Positions 1 to 9,809 of a stretch of DNA of 64,000 bases are shown one piece after another. Made by a program: the position numbers and the translations under genes. The DNA comes from Deltaproteobacteria bacterium (lineage in GTDB: Bacteria > Desulfobacterota > Desulfobacteria > Desulfobacterales > UBA5852): NCBI GenBank assembly GCA_020444045.1, contig JAHLLS010000003.1, positions 62,001 through 126,000 of the forward strand. Direction: 5' to 3'. The notes under the pieces are model-generated. The model did no database searches. It saw nothing but the letters and a program-made list of their open reading frames with translations, and had not been told where the DNA came from. Each line of letters begins with the position of its first letter. Position 1 is the first letter of the stretch.

Positions 1-602
1 CTGTCACAATTGGGCTCTTGCCAGGTTCGCGGGACAGTGAAATCAAAAAGCTCCTGCCCCTGATGCTGTCGGCGGCCAAGTTGATTGGCCAGCGGGAAAA
101 TGTGCGGTTTATGCTTTCCCAGGCTCCGAGCGTCAGTCCAAGCCTCATGTATCGTTTGACCAAAGAATGGGGTTTTGCCGGCGAGATTATCAACAGCACG
201 ACAGACGAGCTTCTAAGGCAAGCCACGCTTGTTATTGTCGCTTCCGGCACCACGACGCTTGAGGCGGCCATTCATCAAACACCGATGATTATCGTTTATC
301 GGGTGTCCCCATTGAGCTATCAACTGGGTAAGGCCTTGATCAAAGTGCCGCACATCGGCCTGGTGAATCTGATTGCCGGCAAACGCCTTGCACCCGAATT
401 GATCCAGCATGATGCGTCACCTGAACAAATTGCGCGACAGGCGCTTGACCTGTTGGCCGACCCGGAAAAATTGAGCAAGATGGAAGACGGGTTGGCTGAA
501 GTGACCCGACGTCTGGGTAAGCCCGGGGCTTCTGACGCGGTGGCTAAAATTGCCTTGGAGTTAATCAGCGGACCGAATTCATCCCATTGCACTTTTGGCT
601 GA
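1..602 (+). CDS. lpxB: Lipid-A-disaccharide synthase, C-terminal part (cut by window start)
   Basis: The frame is open from the first base (first full codon at position 3) to TGA at 600-602, giving the last ~199 residues. LpxB joins UDP-2,3-diacylglucosamine to lipid X at the inner membrane, making the lipid A disaccharide. The visible part starts with LLPGSRDSEI, a motif typical of the LpxB nucleotide-sugar binding half. It continues through the segment with ASGTTTLEAA and MIIVYRVSP, which is characteristic of the family's GT-B C-terminal domain. The gene lies 13 bp before msbA, and the lpxB-msbA-lptF-lptG-lpxK order fits a lipid A synthesis and export operon. The N-terminal half is outside the window. 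Confidence 0.93.
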   Translation, partial: VTIGLLPGSRDSEIKKLLPLMLSAAKLIGQRENVRFMLSQAPSVSPSLMYRLTKEWGFAGEIINSTTDELLRQATLVIVASGTTTLEAAIHQTPMIIVYRVSPLSYQLGKALIKVPHIGLVNLIAGKRLAPELIQHDASPEQIARQALDLLADPEKLSKMEDGLAEVTRRLGKPGASDAVAKIALELISGPNSSHCTFG

Positions 603-615
603 ATTAGGAATTTCC

Positions 616-2379
616 ATGAAATTGAAACTGAATTTTAATCTTAAACCCCGGCATCGCAAAATTTTGTCAGTTGTCAAAGGGCACTGGGTTGTGCTGCTGC
701 AAGCCGGCATTTGTATGCTGGTCATGGCCGCTGGCGAGGCGGCCACCGCCTGGCTGATGAAACCGGCGGTCGACGATGTGATCATCAAGCGGGATCAAAC
801 GATGCTGACGTTGATCCCCATCGTGATTCTGGTTGTTTATTCGATCAAAGGCACAGCCATGTATTTTCAGGGCTATCTAATGAACCGTGTCGGGCGCTCG
901 ATCATTCGCCAGTTTCGTGACAGTCTTTACGATCACATCCATGAGTTGCCGCTGTCATTTTTCCATAGTGCAAAGACCGGCACCTTGATGTCGCGCATCA
1001 TCAACGATGTGAATATCATCAAATCCATGGTTTCAACAGCGGTTACGGGGGCCCTGCGGGATGCCTGCTCGGTCCTGGCGTTGACCGTAACCACGTTCAT
1101 GCTAGATTGGAAGATGGCGTCGTTTACCTTTCTGGTATTGCCAGCGGCGTTTTATCCGCTTCATGAGTTCGGGCGGCGCATCCGTAAAATCAGCACCCGT
1201 GGCCAGGTAGCCATGGCGGAGTTGAGCAATTTTTTGCATGAGACCTTTGCCGGTGCCAAAATCATCAAAGCATTTGGCATGGAGACCTACGAAAAACAGC
1301 GATTTTTTCAAAAGACCAAAAACTTGTACAAAATCGAAATGAAAGAGGTCAAGGTCGATGAGTTGTCTTCCCCGGTGATGGAGCTGATTGGCGGGATCGG
1401 TATCGCCGTCGGCATTTACTATGGCGGCTATCGTATTTTTCATGACACCCTATCTCCCGGAACATTTTTTGCGTTTATCTCAGCAACAGTTATGCTGTAT
1501 CGACCCGTCCGAAAACTGAGCAAACTCAACCTCAATATTCAGCGAGGCCTTGCCGCTACGGACCGGATTTATGATATTTTGGAGCAAGAATCGGAAATCG
1601 TTGAAAAAGATCAACCCGTGGAGATTCCAGCCGGACCTCATCGCGTTGTTTTTGAAAACGTTTGCTTTCAGTACGATCCCAATGACGTCGACGACACGGT
1701 GGTACTGAACCAGGTTAGTTTCAAAGCCGATCCGGGTGAGGTTGTGGCCCTCGTTGGCATGAGTGGCGGCGGAAAAACGACACTGGTCAATTTGCTGCCC
1801 CGGTTTTACGATGCAACTTCCGGCAGTATCCGAATTGATGGGATTGACATAAAGGACGCCGCGATCGCCTCGCTGCGGCGTCAGATTGCCGTTGTTACGC
1901 AGGAGCCCATCCTATTCAACGAAACCGTATACGACAACATTGCCTACGGTAACCGTGGTGCCTCTCGTGAACTGATCGAAAATGCGGCTAGAGACGCATA
2001 CGCTTACGATTTCATACAGGGTTTTCCCAAGGGTTTCGAAACCACGATCGGCGAATTGGGCAGTCGGTTGTCCGGTGGTGAAAAACAGCGAATCTGCATT
2101 GCCCGGGCGTTGCTGAAAAATGCGCCGATTTTGATTCTGGACGAGGCGACTTCCGCTTTAGATTCCGAAGCGGAAATCGTCGTGCAGAAAGCCTTGGAGA
2201 ACCTTATGAAGGGGCGAACCACTTTTGTAATCGCGCACCGGCTCTCTACCGTTACCCATGCCAACCGTATACTCGTTCTTGTCAAGGGGCGTATCGTCGA
2301 AGAAGGCACACACGACGAATTGCTGGCGCAGGGTGGCGCCTATCGGAAACTTTACCACATGCAGTTCGGCAATTCCTGA
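616..2379 (+). CDS. msbA: Lipid A export ATP-binding/permease protein MsbA
   Basis: A 587-residue half-transporter that flips lipid A-core across the inner membrane. About 320 N-terminal residues form the six-helix ABC exporter domain. The C-terminal nucleotide-binding domain has Walker A GMSGGGKTT near residue 381, signature LSGGEKQR and Walker B ILILDEATSALD followed by the switch His in IAHRLST. ATG 616 is preferred over an in-frame TTG at 595 because AGGA lies a few bases upstream and the TTG would overlap lpxB. The length matches the family (~580). It is followed after ~100 bp by lptF, consistent with transport of lipid A first by MsbA and then by the Lpt bridge. Confidence 0.95.
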   Translation: MKLKLNFNLKPRHRKILSVVKGHWVVLLQAGICMLVMAAGEAATAWLMKPAVDDVIIKRDQTMLTLIPIVILVVYSIKGTAMYFQGYLMNRVGRSIIRQFRDSLYDHIHELPLSFFHSAKTGTLMSRIINDVNIIKSMVSTAVTGALRDACSVLALTVTTFMLDWKMASFTFLVLPAAFYPLHEFGRRIRKISTRGQVAMAELSNFLHETFAGAKIIKAFGMETYEKQRFFQKTKNLYKIEMKEVKVDELSSPVMELIGGIGIAVGIYYGGYRIFHDTLSPGTFFAFISATVMLYRPVRKLSKLNLNIQRGLAATDRIYDILEQESEIVEKDQPVEIPAGPHRVVFENVCFQYDPNDVDDTVVLNQVSFKADPGEVVALVGMSGGGKTTLVNLLPRFYDATSGSIRIDGIDIKDAAIASLRRQIAVVTQEPILFNETVYDNIAYGNRGASRELIENAARDAYAYDFIQGFPKGFETTIGELGSRLSGGEKQRICIARALLKNAPILILDEATSALDSEAEIVVQKALENLMKGRTTFVIAHRLSTVTHANRILVLVKGRIVEEGTHDELLAQGGAYRKLYHMQFGNS

Positions 2380-2485
2380 CTATCGACGACGGTCGTGATC
2401 CTTCGCTGGAATGCATCGGATTCTCTCCGGGAATGGCGTTCTTTTTTCGCGGAAAACCTTTCGAATATGCTACTCCGAAATCATT

Positions 2486-3679
2486 ATGCTGATTATTCAC
2501 CGATACATTTTTAGAGGATTGATCCCGCCATTTTTTATCAATCTTCTTTTTCTTACCACGGTGTTTTTGATGACCGAAATCGTCAAGATCACCCAATTGA
2601 TTGTCAATTACAACGTCAGTCCTGCCACGATCGGCCTCATACTGCTTTTTTCCATTCCGCATTTTCTGGTGTTTGTCCTCCCTATGTCGGTTATGTTGGC
2701 TGTTTTGCTGACATTGATGCGCATGTCAGGCGATAATGAAATTGCTGCCCTGAAGTCCGGTGGTGTCAGTTTATACAAACTAATGCCGCCTATCATCATT
2801 TTTTCGGTCGCCGCCTGTTTGGCGACGTTGTTCATGACTGTCTATGGTATGCCACAAGGCAAAATTGCCATTAAACAGCTGACCTATAAAATGTTGGCCT
2901 CCAATACAGATATTGGACTCAAGGCAAGGACATTTGTTAACCAGTTTCAAGGCGTAACACTCTATGTAAATGAAGTGAATCTTCAGAATAGAAAATTGAA
3001 AGATGTCTTTATCGAAGATCGTCGTAACCCCAAGGCCGTCAGCACTGTCATTGCACCGGAAGGTTTGTTGTTGAAGGACTCAAAAGGATGGGCGACTCGA
3101 CTGCGGTTATACAATGGCATGATCAACCAGGTCGAGATAGATAAACGTTCAGCCAACGCAAGCTACTTTTCGACGTATGACATCAATCTGGTGAACATGG
3201 TACAGAGGATAGAAGTGTGGCGTAATTCACGAGAAGACGAAAGTGAGATGACGCTCGCTGAACTTAAGGACTATATCATCCAAGTGAGAGAGAGACCTGA
3301 AAAGTACTATGATGCACTCATCGTATTCCATCAGAAATTTTCCATCCCGGCGGCCTGCTTGACACTTGGAATTTTAGCGATTCCTTTAGGGGTAGAACTG
3401 CAGTCCAGCAGACGATCGGCAGGACTGGGAATGGGTATGCTTATTTTCATTCTCTATTATGTGTTGATGACAGCGGGGCGTGTTTTCGGGCAGATGGGGT
3501 TTTACCATCCCGCATTAGGCTTGTGGGCTCCTAATATCCTCTTCGGTATCGGGGGCGTGATCATGTTAATTCGTGCTGCCAACGAAAAACCTAACTATGT
3601 GGTTCAGTTTATGAGGTCGGTGGGTGGGCTGATCCAACAAAGAGTCTTAGGATGGTTGAGGCGCTTTGTCCGGGCATGA
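2486..3679 (+). CDS. lptF: LPS export permease LptF
   Basis: A 397-residue inner-membrane subunit of the LptB2FG extractor, which pulls LPS from the inner membrane toward the periplasmic bridge. The N terminus MLIIHRYIFRGL is typical of the family. Three predicted membrane helices, a periplasmic beta-rich middle (~residues 120-270) and three more helices make the YjgP/YjgQ fold. The motif NEIAALKSGGVS near the cytoplasmic face is the family coupling segment that contacts the LptB ATPase. An upstream in-frame ATG at 2411 would add 25 residues unlike the family, so 2486 is chosen. It lies directly upstream of lptG; lptB is not in the window. Confidence 0.92.
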   Translation: MLIIHRYIFRGLIPPFFINLLFLTTVFLMTEIVKITQLIVNYNVSPATIGLILLFSIPHFLVFVLPMSVMLAVLLTLMRMSGDNEIAALKSGGVSLYKLMPPIIIFSVAACLATLFMTVYGMPQGKIAIKQLTYKMLASNTDIGLKARTFVNQFQGVTLYVNEVNLQNRKLKDVFIEDRRNPKAVSTVIAPEGLLLKDSKGWATRLRLYNGMINQVEIDKRSANASYFSTYDINLVNMVQRIEVWRNSREDESEMTLAELKDYIIQVRERPEKYYDALIVFHQKFSIPAACLTLGILAIPLGVELQSSRRSAGLGMGMLIFILYYVLMTAGRVFGQMGFYHPALGLWAPNILFGIGGVIMLIRAANEKPNYVVQFMRSVGGLIQQRVLGWLRRFVRA

Positions 3680-3716
3680 GTAAAACACGGGCAATCAGCG
3701 AGGAAAAACAGAACTG

Positions 3717-4784
3717 ATGACGATATTGGACCGTTATATCAGCCAGCAAATCATCCGGTATTTTGGCGCCACCTTTGCATTGGTTACGGTGATATACATG
3801 ATTGCCGATTTTTTCGAAAAAGTGGACAACCTGATTGAATCCGGCTTATCATTTCCCAAAGCGGCGCTTTATTTCCTGTCACGCATCCCCCTTGAACAGC
3901 TGATTCCAGCCAGTACCCTCTTGTCGGTGATGGTGGTGTTTGGTTTGATGAACAAGCATAATGAAATCATTGCTCTTAAAGCAGGGGGGATCAGCATCTA
4001 CCGCCTGCTAAAAGCCCCCCTATTTTTGGGGGTGCTTTTCAGCCTGGTCCTACTGATGCTTTCGGAGGTTTTGTTGCCGATTGTTCGGTCCAGTGCCAAT
4101 CGCATCTGGTTGGAGGAAGTTGAGAAAGCTCAGGTTGTCGCCCAGCGACAGAATATCTGGCTGAAAGGGCAACACGCGATTTATCATATTCAGTTTTTTG
4201 ATCCCGTCCGGATGCGTGCCTCTGATGTCAGTCTATACTATTTTGATGACGATTTCAGAATGATGCGCCGTATCGATGCCGGACAGGGTGACTATCTGAA
4301 CGAAAAATGGGTTTTTCATGATGTGATGGAACAGGTGCGCAATGCTGAGGATGGTTCCTTTACGGTGCAACATCACGATCAATTGGCCATACCCTTGAAT
4401 TTTGAGCCCATGGACCTGAAGCGAGTGGTCAAGAATTCCGATGAAATGAATCTCATGGAACTGGCTGACTATATTCAAACTGCGGAGTCCGATGGGTATG
4501 ATGCCACTTCCTTCCGGGTCGATTGGCATGCCAAGGTTGCCTATCCGCTTGTTTGCGTTATCATGTCGATCATTGCGGTTTCCATCGCTGGAAGAGGGCG
4601 GCGGGGAGAAAATTTTGCCATTATGGTGGTCACCGGGATCGGACTGGCGTTTTGTTTTTGGGTTCTAAATGGCTTCAGCTTGTCGCTGGGATATGCCGAC
4701 ATGCTGCCGCCACCAGTGGCGGCCTGGCTTCCCAATGTCATTTATTTCTTTACGGCGGCCGTTCTACTGCTGAGAGCCGAGTAG
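3717..4784 (+). CDS. lptG: LPS export permease LptG
   Basis: A 355-residue partner of LptF in the LptB2FG complex. It begins MTILDRYISQQIIRYF, the usual LptG start, after a GAGG ribosome site ~14 bp upstream. It shows three helices, a periplasmic jelly-roll segment (~residues 130-250) and three C-terminal helices. The cytoplasmic coupling motif NEIIALKAGGISIYRLL is the counterpart of the one in LptF. Its stop codon directly abuts the GTG start of lpxK, so the two are almost certainly co-translated. Confidence 0.93.
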   Translation: MTILDRYISQQIIRYFGATFALVTVIYMIADFFEKVDNLIESGLSFPKAALYFLSRIPLEQLIPASTLLSVMVVFGLMNKHNEIIALKAGGISIYRLLKAPLFLGVLFSLVLLMLSEVLLPIVRSSANRIWLEEVEKAQVVAQRQNIWLKGQHAIYHIQFFDPVRMRASDVSLYYFDDDFRMMRRIDAGQGDYLNEKWVFHDVMEQVRNAEDGSFTVQHHDQLAIPLNFEPMDLKRVVKNSDEMNLMELADYIQTAESDGYDATSFRVDWHAKVAYPLVCVIMSIIAVSIAGRGRRGENFAIMVVTGIGLAFCFWVLNGFSLSLGYADMLPPPVAAWLPNVIYFFTAAVLLLRAE

Positions 4785-5981
4785 GTGAATACGGAAATGG
4801 CAAAACGTGATGGGCAGAGCCCTCCGCGCTTGATGGCGTCTGTTGCGGCGGTCATGCACGAGGACCTGTCGGCCAGCCGCCGCTTGGCGGTGGTCTTGAA
4901 AGGCCTATCAAGTCTTTATGGGATTGGGGTTCAATGCCGTACCCGGTTGTTTCGAAAGCGATGGCGGGTGTCCCATCGACTCCCCTGCAAGGTCGTTTCC
5001 ATTGGCAACATAACCCTGGGCGGGACCGGAAAAACGCCCATGAGCGTGTACATGGCGCGTTTAATTCATGGGTTTGGCTGTCGTGTGGCGATTGTCAGTC
5101 GCGGATACAAAGGCTCGGCCGAAAAGAACGGCGGGGGGGTCGTGAGCAATGGGAATGCCCTTCTCATGGACCCTTCCAGCGCCGGCGATGAGCCTTTTTT
5201 GATGGCGCAGCAACTGCTGCCCTTGGGCATACCGGTCATCGTAGGACGGGATCGCGTGCGTGCGGGCCGACGGGCTGTGCAGCGCTACCAAACGGAGGTC
5301 ATTGTTCTTGACGACGGTTTCCAGCATATGCGCCTGCAGCGCGATCTCGATATTGTCCTGCTGGATGCGCAACATCCTTTTGGCAACGGATACTTGGTGC
5401 CTCGCGGCACCTTAAGGGAACCGTTGTCATCGCTGTCACGGGCGGACGCTTGCCTGCTCACGCGATGCCCGCGAGCGGCTATTACCAAACGGTTTGCGGG
5501 GCATTCTCAGACCAATCGCAGCCTGACTGGTGACAATCGCCGGCGACCGGTTTTCGCCGCCGCGCACGCCCCGTTCATCAGCGAATATTCTTCCGCAAAG
5601 CATGCCGATGGTTGGGCGGCCAAAATCCAGATGAACGAATGGCACGGTTGTCCTGTTTTTGCCTTTTCAGGCATAGCGCGCAATGACACTTTCCAAAAGA
5701 TGGTTTGCGAGATGGGATTCGAGCTGAGGGGATATGCGGCATTCGCCGATCACTACCACTATTCCCATGACGACATCGTGGCGATCGCCAGGCAAGCGGG
5801 CCGCAAGGGGGCACAATTGTTGATCACGACGGAAAAAGATCGAGTCAAGCTTGACGCCAGCTGGCTTCGGAACATGCCCTTGCTGGTGATCGGGGTCCGA
5901 ATGGATTTAGGAGTCTACGCCGAGGCGTTTGAACATTTCGTGGCTCGCAAACTCGGTTTGCCAGCAACAAGTGGCCCCTAA
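4785..5981 (+). CDS. lpxK: Tetraacyldisaccharide 4'-kinase
   Basis: LpxK phosphorylates the 4' position of the lipid A disaccharide on the cytoplasmic face of the inner membrane. The P-loop-like segment SIGNITLGGTGKTP sits near residue 70, with the IVSRGYKG and IVLDDGFQHMRLQRD motifs of the family downstream. The 398 residues are longer than the usual ~330-350, with a longer N terminus and a polar insert around residue 240. The GTG at 4785 abuts the lptG stop; ATG 4797 (MAKRDGQ) is an equally plausible start that shortens the protein by four residues. Confidence 0.92.
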   Translation: MNTEMAKRDGQSPPRLMASVAAVMHEDLSASRRLAVVLKGLSSLYGIGVQCRTRLFRKRWRVSHRLPCKVVSIGNITLGGTGKTPMSVYMARLIHGFGCRVAIVSRGYKGSAEKNGGGVVSNGNALLMDPSSAGDEPFLMAQQLLPLGIPVIVGRDRVRAGRRAVQRYQTEVIVLDDGFQHMRLQRDLDIVLLDAQHPFGNGYLVPRGTLREPLSSLSRADACLLTRCPRAAITKRFAGHSQTNRSLTGDNRRRPVFAAAHAPFISEYSSAKHADGWAAKIQMNEWHGCPVFAFSGIARNDTFQKMVCEMGFELRGYAAFADHYHYSHDDIVAIARQAGRKGAQLLITTEKDRVKLDASWLRNMPLLVIGVRMDLGVYAEAFEHFVARKLGLPATSGP

Positions 5982-6218
5982 AAGCGATTGCCGGTAAGGA
6001 TAACGCTCATTGGCAGCAGACTTGCATTCTCATCGCCTATTGGGTAGAGAAACGCACATTCGTTTGGGGGAAATATGACTGTATCATTATATGCCATCAA
6101 GCGATGACCGCCAAAAGCGAATGTGAACGCGTCATTGAGCACGAAAGAACTCACTCCCCATACGATGTCAAGATGGAACGGGTGAAGTGATGCCGACAAC
6201 AACGGGAGAAGAATCGTA

Positions 6219-7946
6219 ATGATTGTACTCGGACTATCAGGGTCACTCACGCATGATCCATCGGCCGCACTTTTTGTCGACGGCCGTCTCGTCGCTGCGG
6301 TGGAGGAAGAGCGATTCCTGCGCGATAAACACGCCAAACGCCAGTGGCCCTACCATTCCGCCCACTATTGCCTGGAGGTGGCCGGTATTGCGCCGGGTGA
6401 TATCGATGCGGTGGCCTTTCCTTTTGCCGCATTCGGTCTAAGTTATCCCGGACGGTGGCATTTTGCCAAACGCTACTGGTATGCCCCCGAGCGCGCCTTG
6501 AAGGCCATTTTCAACGGCAACCGCCATTTTCGCCGCAATCGCGATGCTATTTTAAAGCTGATGCGCGACCTGTCGATCGACCCGGACCGCACCCCATTCG
6601 TACCCGTTCCCCATCACCTGACGCATGCCAGCAGTGCCTACCACCTCAGCGGCTTTGACGGGAAAGTGGCCATTCTTGGTATTGACGGCAAAGGCGAGTA
6701 TGCCACGACGTTTTTTGGTTACGGTGAGAACGGCCAGATTCATTGCATCAAAGAGTTTTTCGACCCGGATTCCCTTGGTGGCGTTTACGGTGCTTTGACC
6801 CAGTATTTAGGTTTTGAAATGCTGGACGGCGAATTTAAGGTCATGGGCATGGCGCCTTATGGCGACCCGGCCAAATATGACTTTTCACCGCTGATACAAT
6901 GCGACGGGCGCTCGTTCACGGTGGATACGACCCTCGTCAATACCGTGGGTTTGCGGCGCTACAAGCAGGACGGTCTCGGGTTTTATTTCAGTCCCAAGCT
7001 GGTGGACTGGTTGGGACCCAAGCGGGAAGGGGATGAGATCGACGATCCCTACGTGGACTATGCCGCCAGTATGCAAAAACTGCTGGAGGATGTGGCCCTG
7101 CAGCTGATCGAAACTTACCTGGGCGATATCCTGCGCGAAACCGGCAAACTGTGTTTTGCGGGCGGGGTGGCCCTCAATGTTAAATTGAACCAGCGGATTA
7201 TCGATCTGCCGCACGTCCATGAACTGTTTGTACAGCCGGCCGCCAGCGACGCCGGAACGGCCGTGGGGGCGGCATCCTACGTGGCCCATGAAATGGGGGA
7301 TGCGATTGCCAAACAGGAGCATGTCTACCTGGGACCGTCCTTTTCGACCGAAGACGGTCGCAGGGCCTGCGAATCGCATCCGGCAAAGCCGATATTTGAG
7401 CAAGTTCCCGATGCCCCCCAGGCGGCGGCCCGTTTGCTGGCCGAGGGCCATCCGGTGGCCTGGTTTCAGGGACGCATGGAATTTGGCCCGCGCGCATTGG
7501 GCAACCGCAGCATTTTAGGCGACCCCAGCCAGCCCGGGATTGCCGATCGGATCAACGCCCAGATCAAATATCGTGAGCGCTGGCGGCCCTTCTGCCCCAG
7601 CATTCTAGACCGGGCTGCCGAAGAAATTTTACAGACGCGGCATCCGGCGCCTTACATGACCTTTGCGTTTACCGTTGCCGAACACTGGAAGGCGCGTATC
7701 CCGGAGGTGGTCCATATGGACGGGACGGCCCGGGCGCAGGTGGTGACCCAGGCCACCAACCCGCGTTACTACGCTCTCATTGAGGAACTGGAGAAGCTGC
7801 GCGGTGTGCCGGTCGTTTTGAATACGTCGCTCAACCGAAGGGGCGAGCCCATCGTGTGTACGCCCGGCGATGCGCTGGACATGTTTTACGGCTCGGATCT
7901 CCAGTATCTTTTCGTCGAGGATCTTCTGGTGCGCAAAACAAAATAG
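6219..7946 (+). CDS. Carbamoyltransferase, NodU/CmcH family
   Basis: A 575-residue enzyme expected to move a carbamoyl group from carbamoyl phosphate, through carbamoyl-AMP, to a sugar hydroxyl. It starts MIVLGLSGSLTHDPSAAL and carries VEEERFLRDKHAK, the N-terminal Kae1-like motifs. Metal/nucleotide-binding features such as HHLTHASSAYHLSG and LCFAGGVALN are present. The C-terminal domain has FGPRALGNRSILGDP, NTSLNRRGEPIVCTP and the fold typical of the family. A GGGAGAAG site precedes ATG 6219. It converges on the heptosyltransferase operon (18 bp gap). In the P. aeruginosa core cluster a related enzyme (WapO) carbamoylates a heptose; a similar role here is inferred from context only. Confidence 0.88.
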   Translation: MIVLGLSGSLTHDPSAALFVDGRLVAAVEEERFLRDKHAKRQWPYHSAHYCLEVAGIAPGDIDAVAFPFAAFGLSYPGRWHFAKRYWYAPERALKAIFNGNRHFRRNRDAILKLMRDLSIDPDRTPFVPVPHHLTHASSAYHLSGFDGKVAILGIDGKGEYATTFFGYGENGQIHCIKEFFDPDSLGGVYGALTQYLGFEMLDGEFKVMGMAPYGDPAKYDFSPLIQCDGRSFTVDTTLVNTVGLRRYKQDGLGFYFSPKLVDWLGPKREGDEIDDPYVDYAASMQKLLEDVALQLIETYLGDILRETGKLCFAGGVALNVKLNQRIIDLPHVHELFVQPAASDAGTAVGAASYVAHEMGDAIAKQEHVYLGPSFSTEDGRRACESHPAKPIFEQVPDAPQAAARLLAEGHPVAWFQGRMEFGPRALGNRSILGDPSQPGIADRINAQIKYRERWRPFCPSILDRAAEEILQTRHPAPYMTFAFTVAEHWKARIPEVVHMDGTARAQVVTQATNPRYYALIEELEKLRGVPVVLNTSLNRRGEPIVCTPGDALDMFYGSDLQYLFVEDLLVRKTK

Positions 7947-7963
7947 AGCGGCCGGGTTTCGAA

Positions 7964-9052
7964 TCAGAACAGTTTGCCGGCCGCCAATGCCTGCCCAAGC
8001 TTGCCCATGACCATGTCGGCCGTGATCTCTGCCATGCAGTTGGGTCCTTTATGGCCGCATGTCTTGCGATAACACCCCCTGCAATCGTTTTTGGCTTGAA
8101 CGACAAAAGGAAGGCAACGGAATGGTGCGACCCGGGCCGGATCGGTCGGGCCAAACAGGGCCACGTAGGGTGTGCCCACTGCTGCCGATAAATGCCCCGG
8201 TCCGGAATCAGGCCCGACGCTAGCCGCGGCTTTTTTGAGAATGGCCGCGAGTTCCCAAAGGGATGTCCGGCCGGCGAAATTCAACAAACGGTCGGATTGA
8301 AACTCATTTCCAAGCGCGTTGGCCGGCGTGATTTGTGATCGATCCCCCACCAGCACGACCCCGTGCTTTCCTTTTGCCAGAATTCGACGCAGCAACTCCC
8401 GGTAGCCATCATAGGTCCAATCCTTGGATAACCAGGACGATCCCATGACCACCACGATAAAAGATTGCGGCAGTTGTAAGGAAAGGCTTGGCGAGAGTTG
8501 GTCGGCCTCTAACCGCGAAAAACCGAAATCGGGTATATCAGAAGGGGTTCCCCCCAAATAGTCGATAAATTTCAGGTAGTGGTCAAGCTTGGGTCGCTGG
8601 TCACTGAAATAGGAGAGGTGATGATTGTTGAAGACCCAGTTGAATTCCTTGGCGTTGCGCGGGTGGACTCCGACTCGGATTGGCGCTCCCGACAGCCGTG
8701 AGAAAAGGCCGCTTTTAAAATGGCGTTGCAGGTCCAGGGTTATGTCGAAATGGTGTTTTTTCAGATTTTGGTAAAGGGTGTTGACTGCGGCCAGGCCCCG
8801 CGGTCGATCAAAGACGATCACCTCGTCAATCAGGGGGTGGTTCTCGACGAGAGATTTCCAACTGGGTTCGACCAGCCATGTGAGGGTTGTGCCCGGCCAG
8901 TGTTGCTTGATCTCCCCGGGCAGGCAGAGGCCGCGGACAAGATCCCCCAGAGATCCCATTAGAATCAGCAGGATCGACGCATTGTTTGGTATTGGTCTAA
9001 AATGTTTGGTTGCAGGCATCTTCACCATCGTAATAGGTTTTATTTTTAGCAT
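7964..9052 (-). CDS. GT9 glycosyltransferase, probable LPS heptosyltransferase I
   Basis: A 362-residue GT-B enzyme likely to add ADP-heptose to the Kdo region of the core. The N-terminal domain has ILLILMGSLGDLVRGL, and the C-terminal domain has VGPDSGPGHLSAAVGTPYVALFGPTDPAR, the GT9 donor-site motif (quoted segments are parts of one block). Three C-terminal cysteines (CRGCYRKTC) match those seen in heptosyltransferases. It is last in the leftward operon waaA-waaF-Kdo-kinase, which points to WaaC function because waaF is already present. The first ~25 residues before the glycosyltransferase fold are poorly conserved-looking, so an internal start (for example at 9028) is possible. Confidence 0.82.
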   Translation of the reverse strand: MLKIKPITMVKMPATKHFRPIPNNASILLILMGSLGDLVRGLCLPGEIKQHWPGTTLTWLVEPSWKSLVENHPLIDEVIVFDRPRGLAAVNTLYQNLKKHHFDITLDLQRHFKSGLFSRLSGAPIRVGVHPRNAKEFNWVFNNHHLSYFSDQRPKLDHYLKFIDYLGGTPSDIPDFGFSRLEADQLSPSLSLQLPQSFIVVVMGSSWLSKDWTYDGYRELLRRILAKGKHGVVLVGDRSQITPANALGNEFQSDRLLNFAGRTSLWELAAILKKAAASVGPDSGPGHLSAAVGTPYVALFGPTDPARVAPFRCLPFVVQAKNDCRGCYRKTCGHKGPNCMAEITADMVMGKLGQALAAGKLF

Positions 9053-9116
9053 CGGACCTGGTGTATCATGAGTAAATGATGCAGTTCTGACAGACAGCGC
9101 GTGTGACCCGATGGGG

Positions 9117-9809
9117 TCAGGTCGCTGCGGTCGCTTTTTTCATAACAACTTCCAGTTCCGGCTGAAGGCCATATTTGGCAATGGCCCGCGTCCAGCGCTT
9201 GCGATATTTCACCGTGAGCAGACGGCGGTTTTTCAGATAGCGCGCCTTGTCAAAGTCGATGATATGCGGCGTGCCGTTTTCGTCCACCAGGACGTTGCCC
9301 GGATGCAAATCCCGATGCCAGATCCGGTGTCGAATCAATGTTTCAATCTGTTTCGCCAGTAAGTCGTAGATCGCCAGCCGCCGGTCATCGTGCTGCTGGC
9401 TGATCTGGGTTAATGTGCAATGACGGGGGATGGCCGCCGTGACCAGCCAGCATTGCCCAACCAACCGGCCGGTGGAGGCAAAGACGATGGGTCGTGGGGC
9501 AGGAAGGCCAAGTTGACGGACCGTTGCCAGCCAGCGAAATTCTTTCTCACCCCGGGTGCACGGCCAATTGACATAGGCGCAGTGGTTCACATGCCGGATC
9601 AGGCCGCCACGCGCATAGTGTTTGACCGCCACCGATCCCATGTTCTCCAGATGGACGATCGCAGCACCCTGCCGGCCGGCGAGTACTTCCGTTGCCGGCA
9701 ACGGTTGTTTTTCAAAGCTTATCCGCAATTGATGCAACTGGCGGGGGCTAAGGGTTTGGTCCGTGCCGATGTGATAGGCATGGTAGGTTTGGTAAGTCAG
9801 GGCACTCAT
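9117..9809 (-). CDS. 3-deoxy-D-manno-octulosonic acid (Kdo) kinase-like protein
   Basis: A 230-residue kinase-fold protein of the Kdo/WaaP family, closest in appearance to KdkA, which phosphorylates the first Kdo of the core. The catalytic loop IWHRDLHPGNVL places the catalytic Asp at about residue 167, followed by the metal-binding IIDFDKAR. The start at 9809 overlaps the stop of waaF by four bases (ATGA), which indicates translational coupling and rules out the longer upstream start. It sits between two heptosyltransferases. The exact acceptor sugar cannot be read from sequence. Confidence 0.82.
   Translation of the reverse strand: MSALTYQTYHAYHIGTDQTLSPRQLHQLRISFEKQPLPATEVLAGRQGAAIVHLENMGSVAVKHYARGGLIRHVNHCAYVNWPCTRGEKEFRWLATVRQLGLPAPRPIVFASTGRLVGQCWLVTAAIPRHCTLTQISQQHDDRRLAIYDLLAKQIETLIRHRIWHRDLHPGNVLVDENGTPHIIDFDKARYLKNRRLLTVKYRKRWTRAIAKYGLQPELEVVMKKATAAT

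Noticed and set aside
5982..6218. Possible gene between lpxK and the carbamoyltransferase (minus strand, 5978-6337)
   Set aside because: The Ser/Arg-rich frame overlaps the carbamoyltransferase start and has no ribosome site.
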